Shown in pieces: positions 1 to 8,210 of a DNA stretch of 46,778 nt. Numbering within the stretch: position 1 is the first letter of the stretch; each line of letters begins with the position of its first letter. Source of the stretch: Clostridiales bacterium. Lineage in GTDB: Bacteria; Bacillota; Clostridia; Christensenellales; Borkfalkiaceae. A program made the translations under genes and the position numbers. The stretch covers positions 1 through 46,778 of the forward strand of contig SVIE01000005.1 in NCBI GenBank assembly GCA_015069625.1. Direction: 5' to 3'. The notes under the pieces were generated by a model. It was not told where the DNA came from, did no database searches, and saw nothing but the letters and a program-made list of their open reading frames with translations.

Positions 1-44
1 GGGCCGTTTAACCTTTCATCCGACAATGAATATGAAGAATATTA

Positions 45-68
45 AAAAAGGCGGTTTTCCGCCTTTTT
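45..68. terminator. Intrinsic terminator hairpin
   Basis: AAAAAGGCGG-TTTT-CCGCCTTTTT perfect inverted repeat with T run; likely ends a gene upstream of the window. Confidence 0.8.
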
Positions 69-103
69 GTTATGATGACACGTAAAAATAAAGCCAACAC
101 CCC

Positions 104-132
104 TTGAAAAAGTATAAAAAAAGGTGTATTAT
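104..132 (+). promoter_or_regulatory. Sigma-A-like promoter for the PfkB-family kinase
   Basis: TTGAAA (104-109), 17-nt spacer, TATTAT (127-132). Confidence 0.6.
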
Positions 133-176
133 ATATAAGGTTAGAAATCATTTGCTTTATAACAAGGAGAGATATT

Positions 177-1100
177 ATGATTTTAACAATCTGCCCAAAC
201 CCTAGTATCGACTTAACCGTTGAAGTTGATAGTTTGAACGTGGGAATGCTTAACAGAATACGCAACAAGGTGGAAACGTATTCAGGCAAAGCGCTTAACG
301 TTGCAAAGGGGGTTGCGAGACTTGGCTTAAAAAGTTTTGCAACGGGCTTTATGTTTGATGCGCACGGAAAACTTTTCGAGCAGGCACTTGAAAAGGAAAA
401 CGTTGGCTATAAGTTTATTTATAACACGGGTGGCGCAAGGCTTAACTATAAAGTTATTGATAAGCGTTCAATGTTAACCGAAATCAACGATAAGGGCGAA
501 ACCGTTCAGCGTGAAAAGCAACTTGAACTTATAGAATTAGTTAAAAAACTTTCTGAAGATTGCGACATTGCCGTTATGAGCGGAAGTCTGCCAGACGGGG
601 TGGATGCATCTTTTTATAAAGAAGTTCTATCCGCTATTCCAAGCAGAGTTAAAAAGATTGTTGATACTGAAAAAGATAATATGATAGAAGCGTTATCTTG
701 TGGGATTTACATGGCAAAGCCAAATCTTCGTGAATTAGAATCTTTTGTTGGGGAGTCGTTAAATTCCAAGCAAGATATGGTTAAAGGTGCTAGGAAATAC
801 ATAGATAGGGGCGCAGAAACGGTGTTAGTTTCCCTTGGCGCAGACGGTGCGATTTTCACTAACGGAAGTGAAAGTTATTATTGTAAAAGTGCGTCGGTGG
901 CGGTTAATTCCACGGTAGGCGCAGGGGACTGTATGCTTGCAGCGGCGTGCGTTCAACTTGAAGAAGGTAGACCCATGCAAGAGATTTTGAGATCTTCTGT
1001 TGCTGCGGGAACGGCTGCTATAACTACAAGCGGAACGAACCTTTTCTATAAAGATAAATACGAAGAAATTTATTCTAAAATTTTCGTTGAAAAGATATAA
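177..1100 (+). CDS. 1-phosphofructokinase / PfkB-family sugar kinase
   Basis: MILTICPNPSIDLTVEVD start, GKALNVAKG, and C-terminal STVGAGDCMLAA motif typical of PfkB/FruK/LacC kinases. Confidence 0.9.
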   Translation: MILTICPNPSIDLTVEVDSLNVGMLNRIRNKVETYSGKALNVAKGVARLGLKSFATGFMFDAHGKLFEQALEKENVGYKFIYNTGGARLNYKVIDKRSMLTEINDKGETVQREKQLELIELVKKLSEDCDIAVMSGSLPDGVDASFYKEVLSAIPSRVKKIVDTEKDNMIEALSCGIYMAKPNLRELESFVGESLNSKQDMVKGARKYIDRGAETVLVSLGADGAIFTNGSESYYCKSASVAVNSTVGAGDCMLAAACVQLEEGRPMQEILRSSVAAGTAAITTSGTNLFYKDKYEEIYSKIFVEKI

Positions 1101-1106
1101 TAAACG

Positions 1107-1133
1107 TCTGGCACGGTTTAGTGTCAGATTTTT
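1107..1133 (+). terminator. Intrinsic terminator
   Basis: TCTGGCAC-GGTTTA-GTGTCAGA followed by TTTTT. Confidence 0.65.
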
Positions 1134-1202
1134 ATTTATAAAACATGACAAAATGGTTGCACTATGCTATAATTAAATAAATGGCGATAAGTAGGAGTGC
1201 TT

Positions 1203-1913
1203 ATGTTAGAAATAAAAAACTTAACTAAATATTACGGCAAAGATTTTAAGGCTGTGGATAATTTAAATATCACTGTTAAAAGCGGTGAAATTTATGGTTT
1301 TATCGGCCATAACGGTGCGGGAAAATCCACCACGATTAAGGCGGTTGTGGGAATTCACGGTTTTCAAGGCGGTGAAATTTTAATCGACGGCAAAAACGTT
1401 AAAACCCAGCCTGTTGAAGCCAAGAAAATTATTTCATACGTGCCGGACAACCCCGATATGTACGATTATTTAACGGGTATTCAATATCTTAATTTTATTT
1501 GCGATATTTTTGGCGTTGATGCAAACGCAAGAAACGAAAAAATTAAGTTCTATGCGGATAAATTTTCGTTCAGTAATAATTTGGGCGATTTAATTTCTTC
1601 ATATTCGCACGGCATGAAACAAAAACTTATGATTATTTCTGCGCTCGTGCACGCACCAAAACTTATGGTTTTAGACGAACCGTTCGTTGGTTTAGACCCC
1701 ATATCTTCGCATAATCTTAAAGTTATTATGCGTGAATTTTGCGACAATGGTGGTGCAATATTTTTTTCTACTCACGTTTTAGAAGTGGCGGAAAAATTGT
1801 GCGATAGGGTGGGAATTATTAAGGATGGACACCTTATAGCCGAAGGTACTATGAGTGAAATTGCGGGCGATAAATCACTTGAAAGTTTATTCTTGGAGCT
1901 TGCAAATGCGTAA
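1203..1913 (+). CDS. ABC transporter ATP-binding protein
   Basis: Walker A GHNGAGKST, Walker B LMVLDEPFVGLDP; ORF starts at 1197 (GTG) but ATG at 1203 is the more likely start. Confidence 0.93.
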   Translation: MLEIKNLTKYYGKDFKAVDNLNITVKSGEIYGFIGHNGAGKSTTIKAVVGIHGFQGGEILIDGKNVKTQPVEAKKIISYVPDNPDMYDYLTGIQYLNFICDIFGVDANARNEKIKFYADKFSFSNNLGDLISSYSHGMKQKLMIISALVHAPKLMVLDEPFVGLDPISSHNLKVIMREFCDNGGAIFFSTHVLEVAEKLCDRVGIIKDGHLIAEGTMSEIAGDKSLESLFLELANA

Positions 1914-3465
1914 CTTTTTCTTGCTAATTAAATTACAATTTCTAAATTTAATGAGCGGTGGAAAGGGAAGAAAAAACACTAAACAAAAGCCTAAAAAATC
2001 TTCTGTTTTGCCCAAAATTGCACTCGTATTATTGCTCGGTGGAATATTCTTTTTGATGTCGTACATATATTCGGATATCTTCTTTAAGGCATCTATTATC
2101 GACGCAAGTTATCTGCCTGCGTTAATGTTAACGATGGCAAGCATTATGTGTTTTATGTTCAATTTTTACTCTGTCGGTGCGGTGCTGTTTAATAACAAGG
2201 ATTACGACTTATTGTCATCTTTGCCGATAAAAAAGTCGAGCATAATAATTTCAAAGTTAACGCTCATATACGTCGCATCATTTTTGATAACGCTAATATT
2301 CGTTATACCGTCCTTTATAGTGCTAGCTGCTAATGGAATAGCGGTAACGGCAGGATACGTTTTAAGAACGCTTGTCATGTCGGTTTTCGCCCCGCTTATG
2401 ATTATAACGCTAGGTATTTTAATCGGCACAACCTTGCAGGTTTTATTTGCAAAGTCAAAATACAAAAATCTATTCCAAACGGTTTCGCTAATATTGTTTT
2501 TCCTGTTAATAATGGCGCTTTCGCTATTGTTAGACGGTGGAAATTTACTTGTTATAACTAAACTATATTTCTTATATCCGATAGCAGTTAACGGACTTTT
2601 TAGTTGGATAGACGTGTTGATTTTCTTAGCGATAAATCTAGGTGCGTTCACGCTAATCGTTATTGCCGTATGTCTATTGTATTCAAAAATAAGCACGCTA
2701 ATAAAAACGGGCTATAAAAATAAAAATTTCCGTCTTAAAACGTATAAAAGTGCTTCGCTTGTGAAAGCCGTTTATAAAAAGGAATTCAAGCGGTTATTCA
2801 CCGTGCCTATGTACTTTTTGAACGTGATTATAGGACCGATAATTTCACTTGCTGGCGTGATAGTTTTAGCTGTTTTTGTTAAGGATTTAACTAGTGGCGA
2901 CGCCTTATTAAACGAAGTATTCACTATCGGAGTGCTAGCGGTTTTACTCTTTGCCCACATGAGTGCGCCTAGCACGAATTCTGCTATCTCGATAGAAGGC
3001 AAAAGGTTTTGGATTATTAAATCCTTGCCCGTTGAAGAAAAACTTATTTTAAGAAGTAAGTTATCTGTGAATTTAGCCTTTAACGTGCTATCTGCAATAA
3101 TATCGTCAATTATCGCTTGTGTTTTTATTGTGCCAAACGTATATTACGGAATAATTGTGTTCGTGTTTGCCGTTGGTGGCGGAACGCTTGCGGGAACGGT
3201 TGGATTATTGTTAAATCTTCGTTTCCCAAAGTTGGACTGGGAAAATACAAATCAAGTTGTTAAAAACAGCCTTCCCGTATTTTTGAGCATGATAATTGCG
3301 CTTTCACTTTGCGTGCTTGCGGTGTTGCCGTTAATGTTAACTTCGTTTATTACGCCTGTAATTTACATGGGAATACTTGCGGGAATAATTTTAATCGCAA
3401 ACGTCGTTACGTTTATAATCCTTGAAAAGTTTGGGACTCGGATGCTACAAAAAATAGACGTATAA
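1906..3465 (+). CDS. ABC-2-type exporter permease, multi-TM
   Basis: Long hydrophobic protein; ATG (1906, MRNFFLLIKL) overlaps the stop of the ATPase gene, indicating translational coupling. Confidence 0.8.
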   Translation: MRNFFLLIKLQFLNLMSGGKGRKNTKQKPKKSSVLPKIALVLLLGGIFFLMSYIYSDIFFKASIIDASYLPALMLTMASIMCFMFNFYSVGAVLFNNKDYDLLSSLPIKKSSIIISKLTLIYVASFLITLIFVIPSFIVLAANGIAVTAGYVLRTLVMSVFAPLMIITLGILIGTTLQVLFAKSKYKNLFQTVSLILFFLLIMALSLLLDGGNLLVITKLYFLYPIAVNGLFSWIDVLIFLAINLGAFTLIVIAVCLLYSKISTLIKTGYKNKNFRLKTYKSASLVKAVYKKEFKRLFTVPMYFLNVIIGPIISLAGVIVLAVFVKDLTSGDALLNEVFTIGVLAVLLFAHMSAPSTNSAISIEGKRFWIIKSLPVEEKLILRSKLSVNLAFNVLSAIISSIIACVFIVPNVYYGIIVFVFAVGGGTLAGTVGLLLNLRFPKLDWENTNQVVKNSLPVFLSMIIALSLCVLAVLPLMLTSFITPVIYMGILAGIILIANVVTFIILEKFGTRMLQKIDV

Positions 3466-3471
3466 ATTATG

Positions 3472-3502
3472 CGCTTGGCTAAACTTAGCCAAGCGTTTTT
3501 TT
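3472..3502 (+). terminator. Intrinsic terminator
   Basis: CGCTTGGCTAA-AC-TTAGCCAAGCG followed by T7. Confidence 0.85.
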
Positions 3503-3576
3503 ATGTGTGGTGTTAAGTAATAATCTGTCGAAAAATCGCATAAGTTAAAGTATCCTAAAATTTTGGAGAAATAATT

Positions 3577-3840
3577 ATGCGTGAAGATTTAATTAGCCGA
3601 ATAATAGAAGAGGCGTGTTATATAGTAGAAACGGGGGCAACGGTCAGGGGAACGGCAAAACAGTTTTCGCTAGGTAAATCCACCGTACATAAGGACGTAA
3701 GCGAACGCCTAAAAATAATTGACGTTGAACTTTATAATCGTGTTAAAAAGGTGTTAGAAATAAACCTTGCCACTCGCCATATCCGTGGCGGTGAAGCAAC
3801 AAGAAAAAAATATTTATCCGCAAAAGAGCAAAACGCCTAA
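3577..3840 (+). CDS. spoIIID: SpoIIID-type sporulation transcriptional regulator
   Basis: 87 aa; MREDLISRIIEEACYIVETGATVRGTAKQFSLGKSTVHKDVSERL...HIRGGEATRKKY closely matches the SpoIIID pattern. Confidence 0.92.
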   Translation: MREDLISRIIEEACYIVETGATVRGTAKQFSLGKSTVHKDVSERLKIIDVELYNRVKKVLEINLATRHIRGGEATRKKYLSAKEQNA

Positions 3841-3882
3841 ATTACTCTCCCCCTTATTAAAAAGGGGGATTGAAAAAAATGC

Positions 3883-3911
3883 TTGACAAAGTTAGTGTAA
3901 AATAATACAAT
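3883..3911 (+). promoter_or_regulatory. Sigma-A-like promoter for the structured leader
   Basis: TTGACA (3883-3888), 17-nt spacer, TACAAT (3906-3911). Confidence 0.75.
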
Positions 3912-3917
3912 ATAGTA

Positions 3918-4050
3918 AATAAATACCTAAGCCGAAAGGTTCGCCTGACGGTACAGGGATGAACAGTGGAATTTACAAGGCTTAAAGTCTTGTTTAATCG
4001 TGTATCTCCTTTGGGTGTTTTATATATTTTCCCAAGGGAGTTTCTTTTTT
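3918..4050 (+). ncRNA. Riboswitch-like leader RNA ending in an intrinsic terminator; class not identified
   Basis: Stem TAAGCC (3928-3933)/GGCTTA (3979-3984); nested hairpin GTTC-G-CCTG-ACGGTA-CAGG-GAT-GAAC (3939-3964); alternative stem CAAGGC/GTCTTG (3976-3992) excludes the outer stem; terminator CTCCTTTGGG...CCCAAGGGAG+T run (4006-4050). Confidence 0.6.
4006..4050 (+). terminator. Intrinsic terminator at the end of the leader
   Basis: CTCCTTTGGG (4006-4015) pairs with CCCAAGGGAG (4031-4040), followed by TTTCTTTTTT. Confidence 0.8.
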
Positions 4051-4556
4051 AAGGGCTTATCTGCTACGCAATACTGCGTTACTGCCATAGCAAACGACTT
4101 CGATGAACGGACGTTCTATCTCACCCGTTTGCGTCGGCGAGCCTTGTCTTGCTTGCATCTAACCCCTTAAAATAAATAAAGAACGGTCAATCTCATCCGA
4201 AACACTTCACGAGCCTTGTCTTGCTCGTTTCTAACCACTTAAAACTTTTTAAGGGCTTATGAACTTCGTTCTGCGTCGTTACTGCAAAACGATTTTGACT
4301 TCAATGACCAGCAAGGTCAATTTCACCCAAAATCGTTTGCGAGCCTAGCATAACTTGTTCCTAACCCCTTAAAAACAAAATTGATACAGACGTTCTATTT
4401 CACCCGTTTGCGTCGGCGAGCCTTGTCTTGCTTGCATCTAATCCCTTAAAAACAAACAAAGAACGGTTTATCTCATCCGAAACACTTCACGAGCCTTGTC
4501 TTGCTTGTATCTAATCCCTTAAAAACAAACAAAGGACAAGCCTTGTTGTTTTAATA
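4047..4556. repeat. Array of palindromic hairpin repeats (two full, several half copies)
   Basis: Recurring CGAGCCTTGTCTTGCTTGCATCTAACCCCTTAAA; full copies bounded by TTTTAAGGG...CCCCTTAAAA (4047-4172 and 4247-4374); half copies near 4180-4245, 4380-4450, 4460-4525. Confidence 0.8.
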
Positions 4557-4593
4557 TCTAACCATAAAAAATACTCATAAAAGGAGACTTGAT

Positions 4594-5613
4594 ATGAAAA
4601 AATTAGTAGCATTAGTTTTAGCAGTTGTAACTTGCGCTCTAACAAGTGTATTATTTGCTTGTGGACCACAAGGAACGGTATCTATTAAGTATGCGGATGC
4701 GCAAACTATTATGGAACTTCTGATAAACGACCAGTTAGAATATGGTCTTTTGCCAGAACCTGTTGCAACAAAACTTGAAAAGGTAAAAGGCAAAGATTAC
4801 ACATGGCACCGTATGTCTGTACAAGAACTTTATGATAGCAACACTAAATCGTATCCACAAGCCGTTTTAATGGTTAAAGAAGACGTTTTAGAAGCCTATC
4901 CGCAATTAGTTAGAGAAATAGAAAATAAATTTAGTGAAAATTTAACGTGGGTAGAACAAAATCCGCAAACGGCAGTTAATGCTGTTAAAGGAAAGTATGC
5001 AAGCACGTCGCTTGCTCCTGCGACGGTAATCACTAAAACCGTTATAGATAACTGTAAAATCAGTTGGCAAAGTGCAGTAGACTCAAAAGCATCAGTCAAT
5101 AAATACATCTCAGATATTTTAAGTATTGATATAGGTTTAGGCATTAAACCGGCAAAAGAAGTAACGGACGAATTCTTCTATAACGGAAGCACGGCACAAG
5201 GTCAAACGATAAACAACAAAACGTTCACTTTCTATGCTCCCGACGGTGCGCCCGCCTTGGCAATAGCAAAATTTATTTCAGACAACCAAAACTTTATAAG
5301 TGGTGCAACGTTTAATTATAACGTAGTTGTTGCAGACGATATCGTAAAATATATGGATGACACAATGGGGCTTGCAGATTTTATCATTTTACCTGTAAAT
5401 GCAGGCACGTTAAAATATAATAACCAAAAAGCACAATATAAAATGGTATCTGTAATCACGCACGGAAATCTTTATATTATGAGCAAAACTGAAAGCACGC
5501 TTGCTGATTTAGACGGCAAGAAAATAGGCGTTATCGGAGAAGGAAAAGTTCCAGATTTAACGTTTAAGAGTGTATTAAAAAAGAGCAACATGTCTTTTAA
5601 TAAGGTAGCGTAA
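4594..5613 (+). CDS. ABC transporter substrate-binding lipoprotein, NMT1/SsuA-type, lobes in permuted order
   Basis: Signal peptide with lipobox LFAC; the first half reads as the usual C-terminal lobe (VSIKYADAQTIMELL..EYGLLPEPVATKL..YPQAVLMVKEDVL), the second half as the usual N-terminal lobe (KTFTFYAPDGAPALAIAKFI..THGNLYIMSK..LDGKKIGVIGEGKVPDLTFKSVLKK). Confidence 0.8.
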   Translation: MKKLVALVLAVVTCALTSVLFACGPQGTVSIKYADAQTIMELLINDQLEYGLLPEPVATKLEKVKGKDYTWHRMSVQELYDSNTKSYPQAVLMVKEDVLEAYPQLVREIENKFSENLTWVEQNPQTAVNAVKGKYASTSLAPATVITKTVIDNCKISWQSAVDSKASVNKYISDILSIDIGLGIKPAKEVTDEFFYNGSTAQGQTINNKTFTFYAPDGAPALAIAKFISDNQNFISGATFNYNVVVADDIVKYMDDTMGLADFIILPVNAGTLKYNNQKAQYKMVSVITHGNLYIMSKTESTLADLDGKKIGVIGEGKVPDLTFKSVLKKSNMSFNKVA

Positions 5614-6372
5614 ATGAAAGAAAAAAAGGTAAAAATTCTAAACTTAATATTACCTATTGCATCAATTTTAGCGATAATAGTGGTGTGGATAGTGGCGTAT
5701 TATTCCGTTGGGAACGATGCAATTATGCCGTCGTTTTCTGAAACGCTTGTAACCTTCTTCTCGCTTTTTGCGAAAGGGGAATTTTATCTTGCGCTTGGTG
5801 GAACGCTTCTTCGCACGGTTATCTCGTTTGTGGCGTCTTTCGTGTTTGCATTTGGGTTAGCGTTATTATCATATAAAATATGGTGGGTGAAAAAGATATT
5901 ATCGCCCGTAGTAAGTATTGTTAGAGTTTTACCGACGATTGCAGTCGTGTTGTTGTTGCTTGTATGGACAAACTCGTTTGTTGCACCTATAATCGTTGCG
6001 TTGCTCGTGGTATTTCCAACTACGTATACGGGAATTGAAAGCGTACTTTCATCAATAGATGAAAAACAACTAGAAATGTGCAAAGTGTTTGGCGTTGATG
6101 AAAAAGCCGTGCTAAAAAAAGTTAAGATACCGCAAATTTTACCATCAACGATAAATATAGCGGGTACAGCGTTATCCTTAACGCTTAAACTTATGGTAGC
6201 GGCAGAAGTATTAAGTTATACTGCCGATTCAATCGGAAACTATTTGCAACTTGCAAAACTTTATGATAACACGGTTACAATGATGGCACTTGTCTTAGTT
6301 ACTGTTGTAATCGGCGTTATAATTGAAATGGTGTTTAGCCTAATATCCAAAAAGGTAGGTAAGTGGCAATGA
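5614..6372 (+). CDS. ABC transporter permease (BPD_transp_1 / SsuC-like)
   Basis: Multi-TM; EAA-like loop around SIDEKQLEMCKVFGVDEKAVLKKVKIPQILP. Confidence 0.88.
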   Translation: MKEKKVKILNLILPIASILAIIVVWIVAYYSVGNDAIMPSFSETLVTFFSLFAKGEFYLALGGTLLRTVISFVASFVFAFGLALLSYKIWWVKKILSPVVSIVRVLPTIAVVLLLLVWTNSFVAPIIVALLVVFPTTYTGIESVLSSIDEKQLEMCKVFGVDEKAVLKKVKIPQILPSTINIAGTALSLTLKLMVAAEVLSYTADSIGNYLQLAKLYDNTVTMMALVLVTVVIGVIIEMVFSLISKKVGKWQ

Positions 6373-7013
6373 TTACTATTAAAAACTTAACCAAAAAATA
6401 CGATAATAAAATCGTGTTTAACAACCTTAATTTAGATATAGAAGAAAATAAAATCACCGTGATTTTAGGCGAGAGCGGTGTAGGAAAAACTACGCTTCTT
6501 AACGTGATTGCAGGCTTAACAGATTACGATGGCGAAGTTCGGTGCGAAATCAAGCCTATATCGTATATTTTTAGAGAAGACAGGCTAATTCCTAATTTAA
6601 CCGTTGAAGAAAATCTAAAACTTGTTATTCCTGACGTTGACGTGGATGCAGAACTTGAAAAAGTGGGATTACAAGATGAAGCCAAAAGTTACCCTAAAAC
6701 ACTTTCCGCAGGCATGTCTAGAAGAGTGTCGATAGCACGTGGAATAGCTTTTCCTTCTAAACTTGTGTTGATGGATGAACCGCTTATAAATCTCGATTTA
6801 GCGTTAAAATTCGACCTAATCAGCAAGGTGAAAGAAGACGTAAAGGAAAAGGGAAAAACGGCAATTATCGTTACGCACGACGTAAAAGAAGCGGTGCTAC
6901 TTGCCGATAGGATTTTAGTGCTCAATAAAGGCGAAATTGTTAAAGAAATAAACAATATTAGCGAAAATACCGAACAAGAACTTTTCGAATTTATGATAAA
7001 CATAAACAAATAA
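6369..7013 (+). CDS. ABC transporter ATP-binding protein (SsuB/TauB-like)
   Basis: Walker A GESGVGKTT, signature LSAGMSRRVSIARG, Walker B LVLMDEPL; overlaps the permease gene. Confidence 0.92.
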   Translation: MITIKNLTKKYDNKIVFNNLNLDIEENKITVILGESGVGKTTLLNVIAGLTDYDGEVRCEIKPISYIFREDRLIPNLTVEENLKLVIPDVDVDAELEKVGLQDEAKSYPKTLSAGMSRRVSIARGIAFPSKLVLMDEPLINLDLALKFDLISKVKEDVKEKGKTAIIVTHDVKEAVLLADRILVLNKGEIVKEINNISENTEQELFEFMININK

Positions 7014-7018
7014 AAAAA

Positions 7019-7046
7019 CGCCCCTGTGCAGAAATGCACAGGGGCG
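7019..7046. terminator. Bidirectional terminator between convergent genes
   Basis: CGCCCCTGTGCA-GAAA-TGCACAGGGGCG perfect 12-bp stem. Confidence 0.9.
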
Positions 7047-7053
7047 TACTATT

Positions 7054-8124
7054 TTAAAATTTTTCAAGTTTAACTAACGTGTAAGCGGTATCTAAAACGG
7101 TTATATCATTTTCAGAAAAAGTAGTTATAATTTGTTTTTCCACTTCGTTAACAACTATAAATTTTGCCGTTTTATAAGATTGACTTGTGGTGATATCATT
7201 TATAAACTCTTCAAGCTCAGTTAGATTAGTGCAACAAATAGCCGTGGAAAATGCGTCTGTAAACGCCCCCGAAACACCAAAAACGGTTGCCGAAGAAATC
7301 CCCGTCTTTATCGGTGCGCCTGTATAAGTGTCGATAATGTGGCAAAATCTTTCACCGTTTTTTTCGTAAAATCTTTCGTAATCACCGCTTGTGGAAAGTG
7401 GTGTGTTTTTTATTGCAGAGCCTTTTACCGAAAGGATATAGTCTCCGCTTTTTCTGGGGTGTTTTATAGAGAGCGAAGATGGAACTGAAAGGATATATAA
7501 ACTACTTCCGCCAATTCTAACGTAACCTTCGGTGTATCCGTACGACGTTAAAATTTCCGCAATTTTATCGGTTGCATAGCCTTTAACAATTCCACCGAAA
7601 TCTAGTTTTGTTTGCGAACCATTTGCTATAAGCGTGTCAGTTATAAGGTTAACGTTATCAAAATCGCATTGTGCTTTCGTGTTTTCGATAAGCGTGTCGC
7701 TAGGCGGTGTATAATTAGGAATAGTAACGTCAAACGTGTCGGCAGAAAGTTTCCAAAGTTTAGTTAAGGGATATACTGCAGGATTAAACTTTCCGTCGGT
7801 ATATGCGTAATACTCTTTAGAAAGGTTAAAAACCGCTTGTCCGTCAGTAGAGAGAAGGGCTTGTTCGCCATTATTAAATTTATAAACGCAACTGTTTGAA
7901 TTTGTTAAGGAAAATTCTTCGTCAAGGGCGTTAACGCAAGCCGTAATACTATCTTTAACTTCGTTAGAAATATTCCCTTTAACCGTAATGAAAACTTCGG
8001 TGTTGAAGGCGGAAAGAGAAAAACTGTTAAAACTAGCGTTGCAACCGACAAAGCACACAGAACAAATTAAAATGCAAATTGCTAATAAAAGGTGCAAAAT
8101 TTTTTTCATACTAATATTATACAC
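7054..8124 (-). CDS. apbE: FAD:protein FMN transferase (ApbE), lipoprotein
   Basis: Lipobox VGC; LDFGGIVKGYATDKI, GGSSLYIL, THR-like PLSTSGDYERFYEKNGERFCHIIDTYTGAP characteristic of ApbE. Confidence 0.92.
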   Translation of the reverse strand: MYNISMKKILHLLLAICILICSVCFVGCNASFNSFSLSAFNTEVFITVKGNISNEVKDSITACVNALDEEFSLTNSNSCVYKFNNGEQALLSTDGQAVFNLSKEYYAYTDGKFNPAVYPLTKLWKLSADTFDVTIPNYTPPSDTLIENTKAQCDFDNVNLITDTLIANGSQTKLDFGGIVKGYATDKIAEILTSYGYTEGYVRIGGSSLYILSVPSSLSIKHPRKSGDYILSVKGSAIKNTPLSTSGDYERFYEKNGERFCHIIDTYTGAPIKTGISSATVFGVSGAFTDAFSTAICCTNLTELEEFINDITTSQSYKTAKFIVVNEVEKQIITTFSENDITVLDTAYTLVKLEKF

Positions 8125-8152
8125 AAAACAAGGTTTTAAGGCAAATTATATA

Positions 8153-8181
8153 TTGACAAATTGAATAACCTTTGTTAAAAT
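8153..8181 (+). promoter_or_regulatory. Sigma-A-like promoter for the HprK-like operon
   Basis: TTGACA (8153-8158), 17 nt, TAAAAT (8176-8181). Confidence 0.7.
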
Positions 8182-8210
8182 AATAACATTATTTTATAGT
8201 GGGAAAGAAT

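Noticed and set aside
2202-2696. 164-aa minus-strand ORF opposite the permease
   Set aside because: Antisense to a clear permease CDS with better coding features.
3918-4050. TPP, FMN, SAM-I, cobalamin or T-box leader
   Set aside because: Diagnostic sequences (CTGAGA, FMN core, SAM-I core, GCCACTG, AGGGTGGNACCGCG) are absent.
4047-4556. Possible CRISPR array or tracrRNA-like locus
   Set aside because: Units vary in length and carry palindromes and truncated copies rather than uniform repeats and spacers; no cas genes.
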